Part shown: piece after piece, positions 7,814-17,496 of the stretch
Numbering within the stretch: position 1 is the first letter of the stretch
How the letters are laid out: every line of letters begins with the position of its first letter
Origin: Xenorhabdus hominickii
GTDB lineage: Bacteria; Pseudomonadota; Gammaproteobacteria; Enterobacterales; Enterobacteriaceae
Length of the DNA: 64,000 nucleotides
Assembly (NCBI RefSeq): GCF_002632725.1
Contig: NZ_NJAI01000001.1
Span: forward strand, 929,077-993,076
Direction of reading: 5' to 3'
Program-made: the position numbers and the translations under genes
The notes under the pieces: generated by a model
Told to the model about the DNA's origin: nothing
Seen by the model: only the letters and a program-made list of their open reading frames with translations
Database searches by the model: none

Positions 7814-9485
7814 CGGCGCTCTCCTTATTATGGTTTTCATTATAATTTTCGTGCTGTCCGTGAAGCTGCAATTTGGCATGATCTGCTGCCAGTTGGCGCA
7901 GCAGAGGCGCAGGTCGGTAACGGGGTTCTCCATAGAATTTCTGCAAGTTTTCCAGCGTACTGAGAATATGTTTCCAGCCCAATTGCTCACCCCATGCCAA
8001 TGGGCCAATGGGATAATTCACGCCATCGAGCATCGCTAAGTCGATATCTTCGGCGCTGGCGAGGCCTTTATTGAGGGCATCCAGCGCTTCGTTACACAGC
8101 ATAGCAACGGTACGCATTGTCAGCAGGGCGGGATAATCGGGCAGGAGGATCACTTGCTTGCCGAGAGATTGCAGGAAGCCAACTACTTTTGCTGTTTGAT
8201 GGGGCGTATTCTGGCAAGCCGTGCTGAGGGTGATAACAGGGGCCGATAGATGATTGGCGGAAAGATCAAATTGCATCACCGGAACTCTGACTTCATCAGC
8301 AAGCTGGGCGCAGGTTCTCCCTTTAGTCAGCGTCAAAATAATATCGTCAATGTGTAAGGTGGGGGAATGGAATCGGTCATTTTTTCCTTCTTCGAAGACG
8401 ATCCCATACTGCTGTAATTTAGGTTTCTGTAGCAGGGAGACAAAATGAGGCAATGCCGCCCAATTCCCGGTTGCCTTGAGCCTCGTAGGCTGTTTTTTTT
8501 CTTTGCTCTGCTTAGGCTCTATTTTGGGAAGTGGCTGAGCCTCTTTTTTTCCGCTGTTTCCTTGTACGTTATTTCCTTGCATATTATAGAGGTAGAATCC
8601 ACGACCACGCTTACGCCCCAAATGGCCGGCATCGACTAATTCTTTCTGCCGCAGAGAGGGTTGGAAACGAGGATCGTTGTGGAAAGCGTGGAACAGGGAT
8701 TCAGTCACCGCGTAGTTAACGTCATGACCAATTAAATCGGTAAGCTGTAATGGCCCCATCGCAAAGCCGCCAGATTCTTTCATCACTGTATCCAGCGTCG
8801 CGGGGGAAGCGACTTGCTCTTCCAGAGCACGCAAGGCTTCTGCATAAAATGGACGGGCAATACGATTGACGATAAAACCGGGGCTAGAGCGACAAATCAC
8901 GGGCTGCTTTTTCCAGTTGGTGGCAAGCATTTTAAGGGTTGTCACGGTTTGGGGAGAGGTTTCCAACCCTTGTACAATTTCCACTAATTTCATCAAAGGT
9001 GCTGGATTGAAAAAATGTAGCCCAGCCATACGTTGTGGTGAAGACAGAACGCGGGCAATCGCGGTAATCGAGAGTGATGAGGTGTTGCTGGCAAATAGCG
9101 TTTGGGCCGGACAAATAGCATCCAGTTGGCGGAAAAGATCCTGTTTGGCTTCCAATTGTTCTACTATTGCTTCAATCACCAGCGCACATGGTGCCAGAGT
9201 TTGTAACGAATCAACCCGGGTAATGCGTTTTAACAGGAGTTCAGTTGCATCAGCCTCTGCTTTGCCAGCTTCCACGCGTTGACGCAGACGAGCGCGGAGA
9301 TTATCCAACGCATGACTCGATGCTTCGCTGTTCACATCAAACAGCAGGACAGAATGCCCTGCTTGAGCCGCGACTTGAGCAATGCCGATGCCCATGGTGC
9401 CTGCACCAATAATACCTATAATGCCTGCATCAATAATATCTGCATCAATAGTGCTAATGGGGCTGTGGAGTAGAGGCATGGTCAT
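7803..9485 (-). CDS. paaH: 3-hydroxyadipyl-CoA dehydrogenase PaaH, extended form
   Basis: NAD-dependent 3-hydroxyacyl-CoA dehydrogenase that oxidises 3-hydroxyadipyl-CoA. The Rossmann motif IIGAGTMGIGIAQVAAQAG is near residues 24-42, and the catalytic region includes LVIEAIVE and AGLHFFNPAPLMKLVEI. A second dehydrogenase C-terminal domain ends around YRPAPLLRQL. At 560 residues it is about 85 longer than E. coli PaaH: it has an Ile/Asp-rich N-terminal leader, a Lys/Gln/Pro-rich spacer at about residues 305-335 and a polar C-terminal tail. ATG 9485 has AAGGGG eight bases upstream and starts two bases after paaG ends. Confidence 0.92.
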   Translation of the reverse strand: MTMPLLHSPISTIDADIIDAGIIGIIGAGTMGIGIAQVAAQAGHSVLLFDVNSEASSHALDNLRARLRQRVEAGKAEADATELLLKRITRVDSLQTLAPCALVIEAIVEQLEAKQDLFRQLDAICPAQTLFASNTSSLSITAIARVLSSPQRMAGLHFFNPAPLMKLVEIVQGLETSPQTVTTLKMLATNWKKQPVICRSSPGFIVNRIARPFYAEALRALEEQVASPATLDTVMKESGGFAMGPLQLTDLIGHDVNYAVTESLFHAFHNDPRFQPSLRQKELVDAGHLGRKRGRGFYLYNMQGNNVQGNSGKKEAQPLPKIEPKQSKEKKQPTRLKATGNWAALPHFVSLLQKPKLQQYGIVFEEGKNDRFHSPTLHIDDIILTLTKGRTCAQLADEVRVPVMQFDLSANHLSAPVITLSTACQNTPHQTAKVVGFLQSLGKQVILLPDYPALLTMRTVAMLCNEALDALNKGLASAEDIDLAMLDGVNYPIGPLAWGEQLGWKHILSTLENLQKFYGEPRYRPAPLLRQLAADHAKLQLHGQHENYNENHNKESADAR

Positions 9486-9487
9486 GA

Positions 9488-10285
9488 TTATTTCCCCTTG
9501 AACGCTGGATGGCGTTTTTCAATAAACGCATTAACGCCTTCACGGAAGTCTTCACTGCGTCCGCACAGGCGTTGCAAGTCACGTTCGAGATCAAGCTGTT
9601 GCTCCAAGGTATTGGCGGCTGCGGCATAAGTGGCTTGCTTGATGCAGCCAAGTGCCACTGTGGGCTGGGCTGCCAGATGCTGCGCAAGTTTCTGTGTTTT
9701 CTCTTCTAATTCATCGGGCTCGGCGACTTGCCAGATCATTCCCCATTCCTGTGCTTGATCAGCACTGATTTTGTCTCCCAATAATGCCATTCCCATTGCG
9801 CGGGCATGTCCAATCTTATGGGGCAGGAACCAGCTTCCGCCCGAATCCGGCGTCAGACCAATACGGCAGAAGGCTTGGATAAAGCTGGCGGTTCGGGAAG
9901 CGATAACAATGTCACAGGCTAGTGCAAGGGAGACGCCTGCGCCTGCTGCCACACCGTTGACGGCGCAGATAATAGGTTTAGGCAAGGAAGTCATGCGTCG
10001 GATTAGGGGATTGTAGTAACGCTCAACGGATTGACCGAGATCGGGAACTAAGCCATCGGAGATAATGGCATTACGGTCATTCAAATCCTGTCCTGAACAG
10101 AAGCCACGTCCCGCTCCTGTCAGCAAGACACTACGCACAGATTCGTCCTGTTCAGCAATACCCATCGCCTTACTTAATTGTTGATGTAATTCCTCGTTAA
10201 AGCTGTTGAGGCATTCCGGGCGGTTGAGCGTAATACTAAGAACACCGGCTTTAATATCAGTAAGTACCGTTGACATGTTTTCCAT
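9488..10285 (-). CDS. paaG: 1,2-epoxyphenylacetyl-CoA isomerase PaaG
   Basis: 265-residue crotonase-fold enzyme that converts ring-1,2-epoxyphenylacetyl-CoA to the seven-membered oxepin-CoA and also acts as an enoyl isomerase later. Clear family features are TGAGRGFCSGQDLNDRN (oxyanion-hole and active-site Asp region), ICAVNGVAAGAG and the long C-terminal PaaG alignment ending KRHPAFKGK. ATG 10285 has AAGGG nine bases upstream; ATG 10276 is a possible alternative. Three bases separate it from paaF. Confidence 0.94.
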   Translation of the reverse strand: MENMSTVLTDIKAGVLSITLNRPECLNSFNEELHQQLSKAMGIAEQDESVRSVLLTGAGRGFCSGQDLNDRNAIISDGLVPDLGQSVERYYNPLIRRMTSLPKPIICAVNGVAAGAGVSLALACDIVIASRTASFIQAFCRIGLTPDSGGSWFLPHKIGHARAMGMALLGDKISADQAQEWGMIWQVAEPDELEEKTQKLAQHLAAQPTVALGCIKQATYAAAANTLEQQLDLERDLQRLCGRSEDFREGVNAFIEKRHPAFKGK

Positions 10286-10288
10286 CTA

Positions 10289-11062
10289 TCAGAACCCTTT
10301 GAATATTGGTTTACGTTTTTCCAGAAAGGCGGTGATGCCTTCCTGACGATCGGCTGTACCTGCCAGAGCGACAAACTGCTGGCGTTCGGCAAGTAACCCT
10401 TGTGACAGGCCTGTTTCCTGTGAGGTTTTGAGTGCGGCTTTGGCGGCCCGCAGTGCCAGCGGTGAAAATTTGCTGATGCGTTGTGCGATTTGTTCTGCAC
10501 GTTCTAATGTCAGCTCATCAATGCAAACTTCACTGACCAGCCCTGCTTGTTGCGCTGATTGGGCATTAATAGCTTCACCCGTGAGAACCATCTGGTAAGC
10601 CAGTGCTTTGCCAACGCTGCGAATGAGCCGCTGTGTTCCCCCCGCCCCGGGGATCAGTCCCAACGTGATTTCCGGTAGGCCAAAACGGGCACTTTCTCCA
10701 CAAATCACCAAATCACAAGCCAGCACCAGTTCGCAGCCTGCCCCAAGCGCATAGCCATTTACGGCGGCGATCAGAGGCTTGCTGATATTGTTTAAGCGTT
10801 GCCAGAGTTGTGGACGGCGGTCAGTCATCGCGGTGGCAACGGTTTGCTGTTGTAATTCCTTCAGGTCAGCCCCTGCCGCGAAACAGCGTGATGAACCTGT
10901 AATAACAACGGCACCAGTTCCGTTATCCACATCCGCTTGTTCCAATTGCTGGACGAGCTGTTCAAGACAATCATTACTGAGGGCATTGCGCACTTCCGGG
11001 CGGTTGAGGGTGAGTGTGCGTACCCTTTTTTGCTGGTGGCATAAAATCCATTCCTGATTCAT
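10289..11062 (-). CDS. paaF: 2,3-dehydroadipyl-CoA hydratase PaaF
   Basis: 257-residue enoyl-CoA hydratase of the crotonase family that hydrates 2,3-dehydroadipyl-CoA. It shows GADLKELQQQ, AAVNGYALGAGCELVLACD and the two catalytic-glutamate regions near GLPEITLGLIPGAGGTQRL. Similar to but distinct from the adjacent PaaG, which keeps the FCSGQD signature instead. Normal length, tight spacing in the operon. Confidence 0.93.
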   Translation of the reverse strand: MNQEWILCHQQKRVRTLTLNRPEVRNALSNDCLEQLVQQLEQADVDNGTGAVVITGSSRCFAAGADLKELQQQTVATAMTDRRPQLWQRLNNISKPLIAAVNGYALGAGCELVLACDLVICGESARFGLPEITLGLIPGAGGTQRLIRSVGKALAYQMVLTGEAINAQSAQQAGLVSEVCIDELTLERAEQIAQRISKFSPLALRAAKAALKTSQETGLSQGLLAERQQFVALAGTADRQEGITAFLEKRKPIFKGF

Positions 11063-11087
11063 GGTGGTTCCTCATTAATGAAAACGT

Positions 11088-12176
11088 CTAGACATCAAAA
11101 TCTACGACTACCCCATCGCCTTTCGGCCATGACTGGCAACTTAAGATATAGCCGGCCGCCAATTGATCGGGTTCGAGGCTGTAGTTCACCGCCATATCTA
11201 CTTCCCCGGACGTGAGTCGACATTTGCAGGTGGCGCACACCCCTCCTTTACAGGCGTAGGGCAAATCCGCACCTTGACGCAAAGCGGCATCGAGAATGCT
11301 GTCATCTTCGGCACTCATGGCAATGTTGAGGGTGCGGCCATCCAGATGAATTTCGACGCGAGTTTCGCTGCGTCCGGTGATATTGACGGGACGAAAACCT
11401 GCCTTAGTTTTCTGGGTATATTCGGTATTGAAGCGTTCGCTATGGATGGAGTTGGCAGACATTCCCGCTTGCTCCAGCACCGACCGGGCATCTTCCAACA
11501 TGGTCTCAGGCCCACAGAGAAAGGCGTGGTCAAAGTGGGCAAAGTTGAGCAAGATTTTGCCTATTCTATGCAGGTGTTCGGTATCAATGCGCCCGTTAAA
11601 CAGGGGACTATCGATGGCTTCCTGACTGAATAGATACAACACTTGGAAACGATGCAGATAGCGATTTTTGAGGTCGGCCAGCGCCTCTTTAAACATGACA
11701 GAACGGCCCGTGCGATTGCCATAAATCAAGGTGAATGAGCTATCCGGTTCCAATGCCAGTGTACTTTTGATAATAGATAGAATCGGCGTGATACCCGAGC
11801 CGGCTGCGATAGCCAGATAATTTCCCTGCTGGTTTGCATCAGGATGATGGCCAAAAGTGCCTTGTGGCAGCATCACTTCCAATTCATCCCCGACTTTTAA
11901 CTGCTGATTGATAAAAGTTGAAAAACGGCCCTGATAAACGGCCTTGACGCCAATCTGCAATGAGTCATCCAGTGGTGAACTACAAATGGAGTAGCAGCGC
12001 CGTAGTTCTTCACCATTCACCTGTGCCTTGAGTGTCAGATGTTGGCCGGGTTGATAACAGAAACGAGTCTTTAGTTCATCGGGAACATGCAGCGTGACGG
12101 TAACGGCCTCTGGTGTTTCCCGTTCAATGGCGGCGATGCTCAATCGGTGAAAACTCAGGCGATGAAAAGTAACCAT
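11088..12176 (-). CDS. paaE: Phenylacetyl-CoA epoxidase reductase subunit PaaE
   Basis: 362-residue electron-transfer subunit that passes electrons from NADPH through FAD and a 2Fe-2S cluster to the di-iron PaaA. The order is FAD domain (LRRCYSICSS, about residue 57), NAD(P) domain (AIAAGSGITPILSII, TLIYGNRTG), then a C-terminal plant-type ferredoxin domain with CKGGVCATCKC and a distal Cys in LSCQSWP. The N-terminus has a small tandem duplication, FHRLS twice. It follows paaD by 26 bases. Confidence 0.94.
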   Translation of the reverse strand: MVTFHRLSFHRLSIAAIERETPEAVTVTLHVPDELKTRFCYQPGQHLTLKAQVNGEELRRCYSICSSPLDDSLQIGVKAVYQGRFSTFINQQLKVGDELEVMLPQGTFGHHPDANQQGNYLAIAAGSGITPILSIIKSTLALEPDSSFTLIYGNRTGRSVMFKEALADLKNRYLHRFQVLYLFSQEAIDSPLFNGRIDTEHLHRIGKILLNFAHFDHAFLCGPETMLEDARSVLEQAGMSANSIHSERFNTEYTQKTKAGFRPVNITGRSETRVEIHLDGRTLNIAMSAEDDSILDAALRQGADLPYACKGGVCATCKCRLTSGEVDMAVNYSLEPDQLAAGYILSCQSWPKGDGVVVDFDV

Positions 12177-12202
12177 CTTCTACTTCCTCATTCAATTCCT
12201 TA

Positions 12203-12718
12203 TTAAATACATTTGAAATAATCAAACGGTTCCAGACACTGCTGGCAGCGATAGAGGGCTTTGCAGGCGGTGGAACCGAATTCACTGATTTTTTCCGTTT
12301 CATGACTATTACAGCGTGGGCAGGTAATGGATTCAGCATCCATTGGTTTTTCACAAGCCAATCCCTGGGGGGGAGCGATGCCTGATTTGCGCAGGCGTTG
12401 TTTGGCATCTGTATTCATCCAATCGGTTGTCCATGCGGGAGTCAGGCTCACTTCGACATATACTGGCGAAAAACCAGCCTGTATTAGCGTTTCTTGAATG
12501 GCATTGATCAGGTATTCTGTGGCAGGACAGCCGGAATATGTTGGGGTAAATGTCACCCGCCAGCCAGTTTGTAAGGAGGTGACAGCCCGGATCATGCCGA
12601 GATCGGTAATAGAGAGATCGGGCAACTCTGGATCGGCAATCTGGTGCAGGCACTGCCAGATCTGATGGATCTGTGGTTGCCGAATTTCTAGATGGCTTGT
12701 ATTAAATGGCTTTTCCAT
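12203..12718 (-). CDS. paaD: Phenylacetyl-CoA epoxidase accessory protein PaaD
   Basis: 171-residue member of the DUF59/MIP18 family thought to help mature the Fe-S or di-iron centre of the epoxidase. The DUF59 part (DPELPDLSITDLGMIR and TPTYSGCPATEYL) is followed by a C-terminal zinc-ribbon-like cysteine set (CPRC, CKALYRCQQC, FKCI). Length and motif order are typical. It lies 69 bases after paaC, the largest internal gap in the ABCDE block. Confidence 0.93.
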   Translation of the reverse strand: MEKPFNTSHLEIRQPQIHQIWQCLHQIADPELPDLSITDLGMIRAVTSLQTGWRVTFTPTYSGCPATEYLINAIQETLIQAGFSPVYVEVSLTPAWTTDWMNTDAKQRLRKSGIAPPQGLACEKPMDAESITCPRCNSHETEKISEFGSTACKALYRCQQCLEPFDYFKCI

Positions 12719-12787
12719 CTCTCCCCCTTATCGTTATCAGCTAGTCATTAGCGAGATCAGATCGCTGTAGCGAGTTATCCGTGTTTT

Positions 12788-13564
12788 TCACCAGGTGCAG
12801 TTGGGGTAAGTGCGTTGCAGAAATTGCATTTCTGCCAGTATGTATCCCAGATGTTCCGTATGCTGCCCTTGCTTGCCGCCCTGTCGGTAAGGTGACTCTT
12901 CCGGTATTTCCAATGTGGCTTCTGCGAATGTTTCATTGACGATTTGTCGCCATGGTTCATACAGGGTGCTGGGATCAACGGCGATGCCACCTTCGGCAAG
13001 CCGTTGCTCTATCTCGTCGCAATGGAACAGCTCACCCGTAAAGCGCCACAATTGATCGATCGATTGTTGTATTTTCTGGCGACTCTGCGGTGTGCCATCG
13101 CCTAAGCGGATCATCCAGCCCCGACTGAATCGCAGGTGATATTCCACTTCCTTCAAGGACTTGGTGCTGATGGCGGCCAGTTGGGAATCACGGCTCCGCC
13201 CCAGTGCTTGATGCAGCAGGACGTGATAGGCATCGATAAAAAATTGGCGTACCAGTGTGTCGTTAAAACCACCGTTAGGCTGTTCCACCAGCAGTAGATT
13301 GAGGAATTCACGTTCATCACGACCAAATGCCAGATGATCTTCATCCAGCCCTGTTCCTGAAAGGGTGGCTGCGTAGCTGAGAAAATGGCGAGACTGACCC
13401 AATAGATCGAGTCCAATATTGGACAGCGCGAGATCAAGTTCCAGTTCTGGCGCGTGTCCGCACCATTCGCACAGGCGTTGTGCCAGAATTAACGGTGTGT
13501 CTCCCTGACGTAGCACGTAATTAAACAAATCATGGTTGGTGGAGGAAACGCTATGGGTATACAT
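12788..13564 (-). CDS. paaC: Phenylacetyl-CoA epoxidase structural subunit PaaC
   Basis: 258-residue ferritin-like subunit that forms the scaffold with catalytic PaaA. The sequence aligns along its length with PaaC (GHAPELELDLALSNIGLDLL, EVEYHLRFSRGWMIRLGDGT) and ends in QRTYPNCTW, close to the family end. It is helical and lacks the complete di-iron ligand set, as usual for PaaC. Twelve bases separate it from paaB. Confidence 0.94.
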   Translation of the reverse strand: MYTHSVSSTNHDLFNYVLRQGDTPLILAQRLCEWCGHAPELELDLALSNIGLDLLGQSRHFLSYAATLSGTGLDEDHLAFGRDEREFLNLLLVEQPNGGFNDTLVRQFFIDAYHVLLHQALGRSRDSQLAAISTKSLKEVEYHLRFSRGWMIRLGDGTPQSRQKIQQSIDQLWRFTGELFHCDEIEQRLAEGGIAVDPSTLYEPWRQIVNETFAEATLEIPEESPYRQGGKQGQHTEHLGYILAEMQFLQRTYPNCTW

Positions 13565-13576
13565 AATTTCCGTCTC

Positions 13577-13864
13577 CTACATATTTTTGATGCCATCAGG
13601 AATAGTGTAGAAAGTCGGATGACGATAAATTTTATCCTCCGAAGGTTCAAAAAAAGCCCCGCGATCTTCTGGCTGTGATGCTATCAAATAGATGGATTTT
13701 ACGACCCAAATTGAGCAGCCTTCATTGCGACGAGTGTAGGCATCGCGTGCGTTCTCCAGAGCCATTTGATCATCTGCCGCATGGAGGCTGCCGACATGGC
13801 GGTGAGCCAATCCCTGTTTACTGCGGACAAAGACTTCATACAGTGGCCAATCGGTATCGTTCAT
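13577..13864 (-). CDS. paaB: Phenylacetyl-CoA epoxidase subunit PaaB
   Basis: 95 residues, the same length as E. coli PaaB, a small bridging subunit of the epoxidase complex. The start MNDTDWPLYEVFVRSKQG is preceded by CAGGAG nine bases upstream, so the ATG at 13864 is preferred over an upstream in-frame ATG that would add 37 unrelated residues. AAHRHVG-like SLHAADDQMALENARD and SIWVV are family features. Confidence 0.94.
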   Translation of the reverse strand: MNDTDWPLYEVFVRSKQGLAHRHVGSLHAADDQMALENARDAYTRRNEGCSIWVVKSIYLIASQPEDRGAFFEPSEDKIYRHPTFYTIPDGIKNM

Positions 13865-13937
13865 GTTTATTGTCTCCTGTTCCTGTCGCCAAGTCCCGTC
13901 ACTAAATCCCGTAATATAAGTTCCCTCATTAAGAGCT

Positions 13938-14879
13938 TTAAGCGGCATTCTGTTTGGTGGCTTTTTTCTTGGCATGAATCGAAGCCGCCTCGCGTACCCA
14001 ACTCCCGTTCTCCCAAGCTTGGCGCTTGGCCTCCAAGCGCTCGTGATTGCATATCCCTTGTCCTTTTAGCACTTGATAGAATTCTTCCCAGTCGATTTCA
14101 CCAAAACGGTAATGCCCTGTGGTTTCATCCCAAGCCAGCGCCGGATCGGGGGCTGTCATGCCCAGAGCTTCCAGTTGGGGCACCGTGTTGTCGATAAATT
14201 TTTGCCGTAGTTCATCATTGCTGAATCGCTTGATTTTCCACGCCATGCTCTGGGCGCTATTGGGGGAATCACTGTCATTTGGGCCAAACATCATCAGCGT
14301 TGGCCACCAAAAACGGTTGATGGCATCTTGCAACATTGCGCGTTGAGCTTCGTTGCCATTAGCCAGCACCATGACGGCTTCGTAACCTTGTCGCTGGTGG
14401 AAACTTTCCTCTTTGCAGATTTTCACCATCGCACGGGCATAGGGACCATAAGATGCACGGCACAAAGCGACTTGGTTTACGATAGCTGCTCCATCTACAA
14501 GCCAACCAATCACACCAACATCAGCCCAACTGGGCGTGGGATAATTGAAGATCGAAGAATATTTCATCTTGCCATCTAACAGCTTCTGGTAGATGTCCTG
14601 ACGAGTACAGCCCAGTGTTTCTGCGGCGCTGTAGAGGTAAAGCCCGTGGCCTGCCTCATCCTGTACTTTGGCGAGCAATACCGCTTTACGGCGTAACGAA
14701 GGGGCGCGGGTGATCCAGTTAGCTTCCGGTAGCATGCCGACTACTTCTGAATGGGCATGTTGACCTATCTGGCGTATCAGGTTGTGGCGATAGGCATCGG
14801 GCATCCAATCCTTGGCCTCGATGGAAATATCTGCCGCTATTTTGGCATCAAAGTGCACCTGAAGTGGGTCAATTGTCAT
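13938..14879 (-). CDS. paaA: Phenylacetyl-CoA epoxidase catalytic subunit PaaA
   Basis: 313-residue di-iron oxygenase that inserts one oxygen atom into the ring of phenylacetyl-CoA. The helices carrying the iron ligands are plain: [31 protein letters not shown] and [16 protein letters not shown] 14879 has GGAG six bases upstream; an ATG four codons earlier lacks a site. It is the first gene of the minus-strand paa operon, transcribed away from paaZ, with a 328-base shared control region. A strongly conserved family, so the call is firm. Confidence 0.95.
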   Translation of the reverse strand: MTIDPLQVHFDAKIAADISIEAKDWMPDAYRHNLIRQIGQHAHSEVVGMLPEANWITRAPSLRRKAVLLAKVQDEAGHGLYLYSAAETLGCTRQDIYQKLLDGKMKYSSIFNYPTPSWADVGVIGWLVDGAAIVNQVALCRASYGPYARAMVKICKEESFHQRQGYEAVMVLANGNEAQRAMLQDAINRFWWPTLMMFGPNDSDSPNSAQSMAWKIKRFSNDELRQKFIDNTVPQLEALGMTAPDPALAWDETTGHYRFGEIDWEEFYQVLKGQGICNHERLEAKRQAWENGSWVREAASIHAKKKATKQNAA

Positions 14880-15207
14880 AATTAACTCCATTATGATTCT
14901 TATTTTCTTATTTATAATTTAAAAGTGAATCATTTTAAGTAACTGTAAATCTACAAATTGATAACAAAAATATCAAATGCTATCACTGTGTATTTGTAGG
15001 GTTCATCACAATATGAATTTTTATTCATTTAAAAACATATGGTTAATTTTTGTTGTTTGATGTGGATAAGAATATTGATAAGTGATTAGCTGCAAATGTT
15101 TTTATTTTGTTAATTTAATGGGTGGTCTTGTTAATAGATTATGTGATACATAAATATCATTATTTTACTTAATGATTGATTCATTAATGAGATCGGTGGA
15201 GAAAAAA
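14880..15207. promoter_or_regulatory. Divergent paaA/paaZ control region with candidate PaaX operators
   Basis: AT-rich 328-base gap between divergent operons. TGAATCA occurs at 14926-14932 on the paaA side and its complement TGATTCA at 15177-15183 on the paaZ side, the latter within the inverted repeat AATGA-N5-TCATT. This heptamer matches the half-site I recall for E. coli PaaX, so both are candidate operators. A degenerate CRP-like element, TGTAG-N6-TCACA, sits at 14995-15010. No gene is supported here. Exact promoters were not resolved. Confidence 0.55.
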
Positions 15208-17280
15208 ATGCAACAGTTAGCGAGTTACATTTGTGGAACTTGGGTTTATGGGCACGGCAACACCAGAACCATTCACCATGCAGTCAGTGGTGAAGCCTTG
15301 TATCAGGTATCTTCAGAAGGGTTGCCGCTGGCCAAGAGTTTAGAGTATGCCCGTAAAAAAGGTGGAAAGGCGCTGGCCGCTATGACGTTCCAGCAGCGTG
15401 CGCAGATGATGAAAGCAGTTGCAAAGCATCTGCTTGCCAACAAAGAAGCGCTGTACACCATTTCCGCAGAAACGGGGGCAACCCGTGCAGATGGTTGGGT
15501 GGATATTGAAGGAGGAGTTGCAACGCTCTTCTCTTATGCAGGCCTGGCCGGACGTGAGTTACCGGATGATACCCTGTGGCCGGAAGATGAAATGATCTCG
15601 TTGTCTAAACAGTCCCAGTTTATGGCTCGGCATGTACTGACTTCCCGACCCGGTGTTGCGTTACACATTAACGCTTTTAACTTTCCCTGCTGGGGAATGC
15701 TGGAAAAATTGGCGCCAACGTGGATGGCGGGGATGCCGGCCATTATCAAACCAGCTACGGCATCCGCCCAATTGACGCAGGCGATGGTGAAAATGATCAT
15801 CGATAGTGGCCTGATACCGGAAGGATCATTGCAATTGATCTGCGGGGGTGTTGGCGATCTATTTGATCATCTCGATTATCAGGATGTTGTGACCTTTACC
15901 GGATCGGCACAGACAGGGCAGAAGCTACGCGCTCATCCTCGTCTGATGGAAAAATCCATCCCCTTTACGATGGAGGCGGATTCCCTTAACTGCTGCATTT
16001 TAGGTGAGGATATTACGCCTGATATGCCGGAATTTGGGATATTCATTAAGGAAGTTGCCCGTGAGATGACGGTTAAAGCGGGGCAGAAATGTACGGCTAT
16101 CCGGCGGATTATTGTGCCAGCCAGCCAGATTGAAGCTGTAAAACAAGCTTTGCTCAAGCGGCTGTCTGGCGTGGCTGTGGGCGATCCGGCTTTGCCGGAC
16201 GTGCGGATGGGGGCATTGATTAGCCTTGAACAACGCGATGAAGTACAAACGAAGGTCAATGAATTATTGAACAGCGGCTGTGAGGTCTTGTGTGGCGGTT
16301 CCTTGGATAAGCTAGTGTTGGCAGGTGATACCCACTGCAATGGTGCGTTTTATCCACCAACTTTACTTTACTGCGCTGATCCAATGACAAATCAGGTTGT
16401 GCATGGTACGGAAGCCTTTGGGCCGGTTTCCACGCTAATGGCTTATCAGGATACCGAACAGGCTATTGCGTTGGCGGCGATGGGGCAAGGCAGTCTGGTG
16501 GGATCATTGGTCACGGCAAATGAGCAAATTGCTTTACAGGTAATCCGCGCGACGGCGTGTGCTCATGGTCGTATGTTGGTACTGGATGAAGCGGCATCTG
16601 CGGAATCCACCGGGCATGGTTCGCCATTGCCGATGTTGGTACACGGTGGGCCGGGGCGTGCAGGGGGCGGTGAAGAATTGGGTGGGCTGCGTGCGGTGAA
16701 ACACTACATGCAGCGTACTGCGATTCAAGGCAGTCCAAATATGCTGTCTGCGATTGGCCGTGAGTGGGTTCGCGGTGCAAAAGTGAAGGAAGATCCAATC
16801 CATCCATTCCGCAAATATTTCGAACAGCTAGAAATTGGTGAAAGTCTGCTGACAGCTCGCCGGACGGTGACGGAAGCGGATATCGTCAATTTCGCTTGCC
16901 TGAGTGGTGATCACTTTTATGCGCACATGGATAAAATTGGTGCGGCGGAGTCCCTGTTCGGTGAGCGCGTAGCACATGGCTATTTTGTCGTATCGGCCGC
17001 AGCGGGTTTATTCGTTGATGGGGCGGTTGGGCCTGTGCTGGCTAACTATGGTATGGAAAACCTGCGATTTATTGAGCCAGTCAAGATAGGCGATACGATC
17101 CAAGTTAGGTTGACTTGTAAGAAGAAGATCAAAAAAATCCAGAAGACTCAGGAAGACAAACCACATGGCGTTGTGATGTGGGATGTGCAGGTATTGAACC
17201 AAGAACAGCAACCTGTGGCGCTTTATAGCATCCTTACGTTGGTGGAAAGGCAACAGGGTGATTTTGCAGCATCGGTGTAG
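15208..17280 (+). CDS. paaZ: Bifunctional oxepin-CoA hydrolase / 3-oxo-5,6-dehydrosuberyl-CoA semialdehyde dehydrogenase PaaZ
   Basis: 690 residues. The N-terminal aldehyde dehydrogenase domain (about residues 1-520) has [18 protein letters not shown], the general-base Glu in FTMEADSLN and the nucleophile in [10 protein letters not shown]. The C-terminal MaoC-like hydratase domain has [11 protein letters not shown] with the catalytic Asp and His. Both active sites are therefore intact, so ring opening and oxidation are coupled and the toxic semialdehyde is not released. ATG 15208 is chosen over upstream in-frame starts because the protein then begins [12 protein letters not shown] like E. coli PaaZ and has GGAG in place. 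Transcribed divergently from paaA. Confidence 0.95.
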   Translation: MQQLASYICGTWVYGHGNTRTIHHAVSGEALYQVSSEGLPLAKSLEYARKKGGKALAAMTFQQRAQMMKAVAKHLLANKEALYTISAETGATRADGWVDIEGGVATLFSYAGLAGRELPDDTLWPEDEMISLSKQSQFMARHVLTSRPGVALHINAFNFPCWGMLEKLAPTWMAGMPAIIKPATASAQLTQAMVKMIIDSGLIPEGSLQLICGGVGDLFDHLDYQDVVTFTGSAQTGQKLRAHPRLMEKSIPFTMEADSLNCCILGEDITPDMPEFGIFIKEVAREMTVKAGQKCTAIRRIIVPASQIEAVKQALLKRLSGVAVGDPALPDVRMGALISLEQRDEVQTKVNELLNSGCEVLCGGSLDKLVLAGDTHCNGAFYPPTLLYCADPMTNQVVHGTEAFGPVSTLMAYQDTEQAIALAAMGQGSLVGSLVTANEQIALQVIRATACAHGRMLVLDEAASAESTGHGSPLPMLVHGGPGRAGGGEELGGLRAVKHYMQRTAIQGSPNMLSAIGREWVRGAKVKEDPIHPFRKYFEQLEIGESLLTARRTVTEADIVNFACLSGDHFYAHMDKIGAAESLFGERVAHGYFVVSAAAGLFVDGAVGPVLANYGMENLRFIEPVKIGDTIQVRLTCKKKIKKIQKTQEDKPHGVVMWDVQVLNQEQQPVALYSILTLVERQQGDFAASV

Positions 17281-17328
17281 GCCAGCCAGTGAAGCGATAT
17301 TTGTTAAATCAAGGGAACAATTAGAGAA

Positions 17329-17372
17329 AAGTTGCAGCCACCAAAGCTGCAACTTGAAATCTGTTGGGATAA
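17329..17372. repeat. Palindromic intergenic repeat after paaZ
   Basis: AAGTTGCAGC (17329-17338) and GCTGCAACTT (17346-17355) are perfect ten-base arms around a seven-base loop, followed by GAAATCTGTTGGGATAAT. It is the fullest example of an element found also near 47186, 49117, 51809 and 60265. It may serve as the paaZ terminator. Confidence 0.65.
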
Positions 17373-17496
17373 TCGGATGGTTTTTAATTCTAGGGGGGCG
17401 TGAATCTAATTTATTGATAATGATGAATGTTCAGATAATATCCGATGACTCTGTCATGCATTTCGATGGATTTTGAAAAAGACAACGTTTTACGAG

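Noticed and set aside
14995-15010. CRP site in the paaA-paaZ gap
   Set aside because: Only 8 of 10 core positions match (TGTAG instead of TGTGA); noted within the region but not listed as a separate feature.
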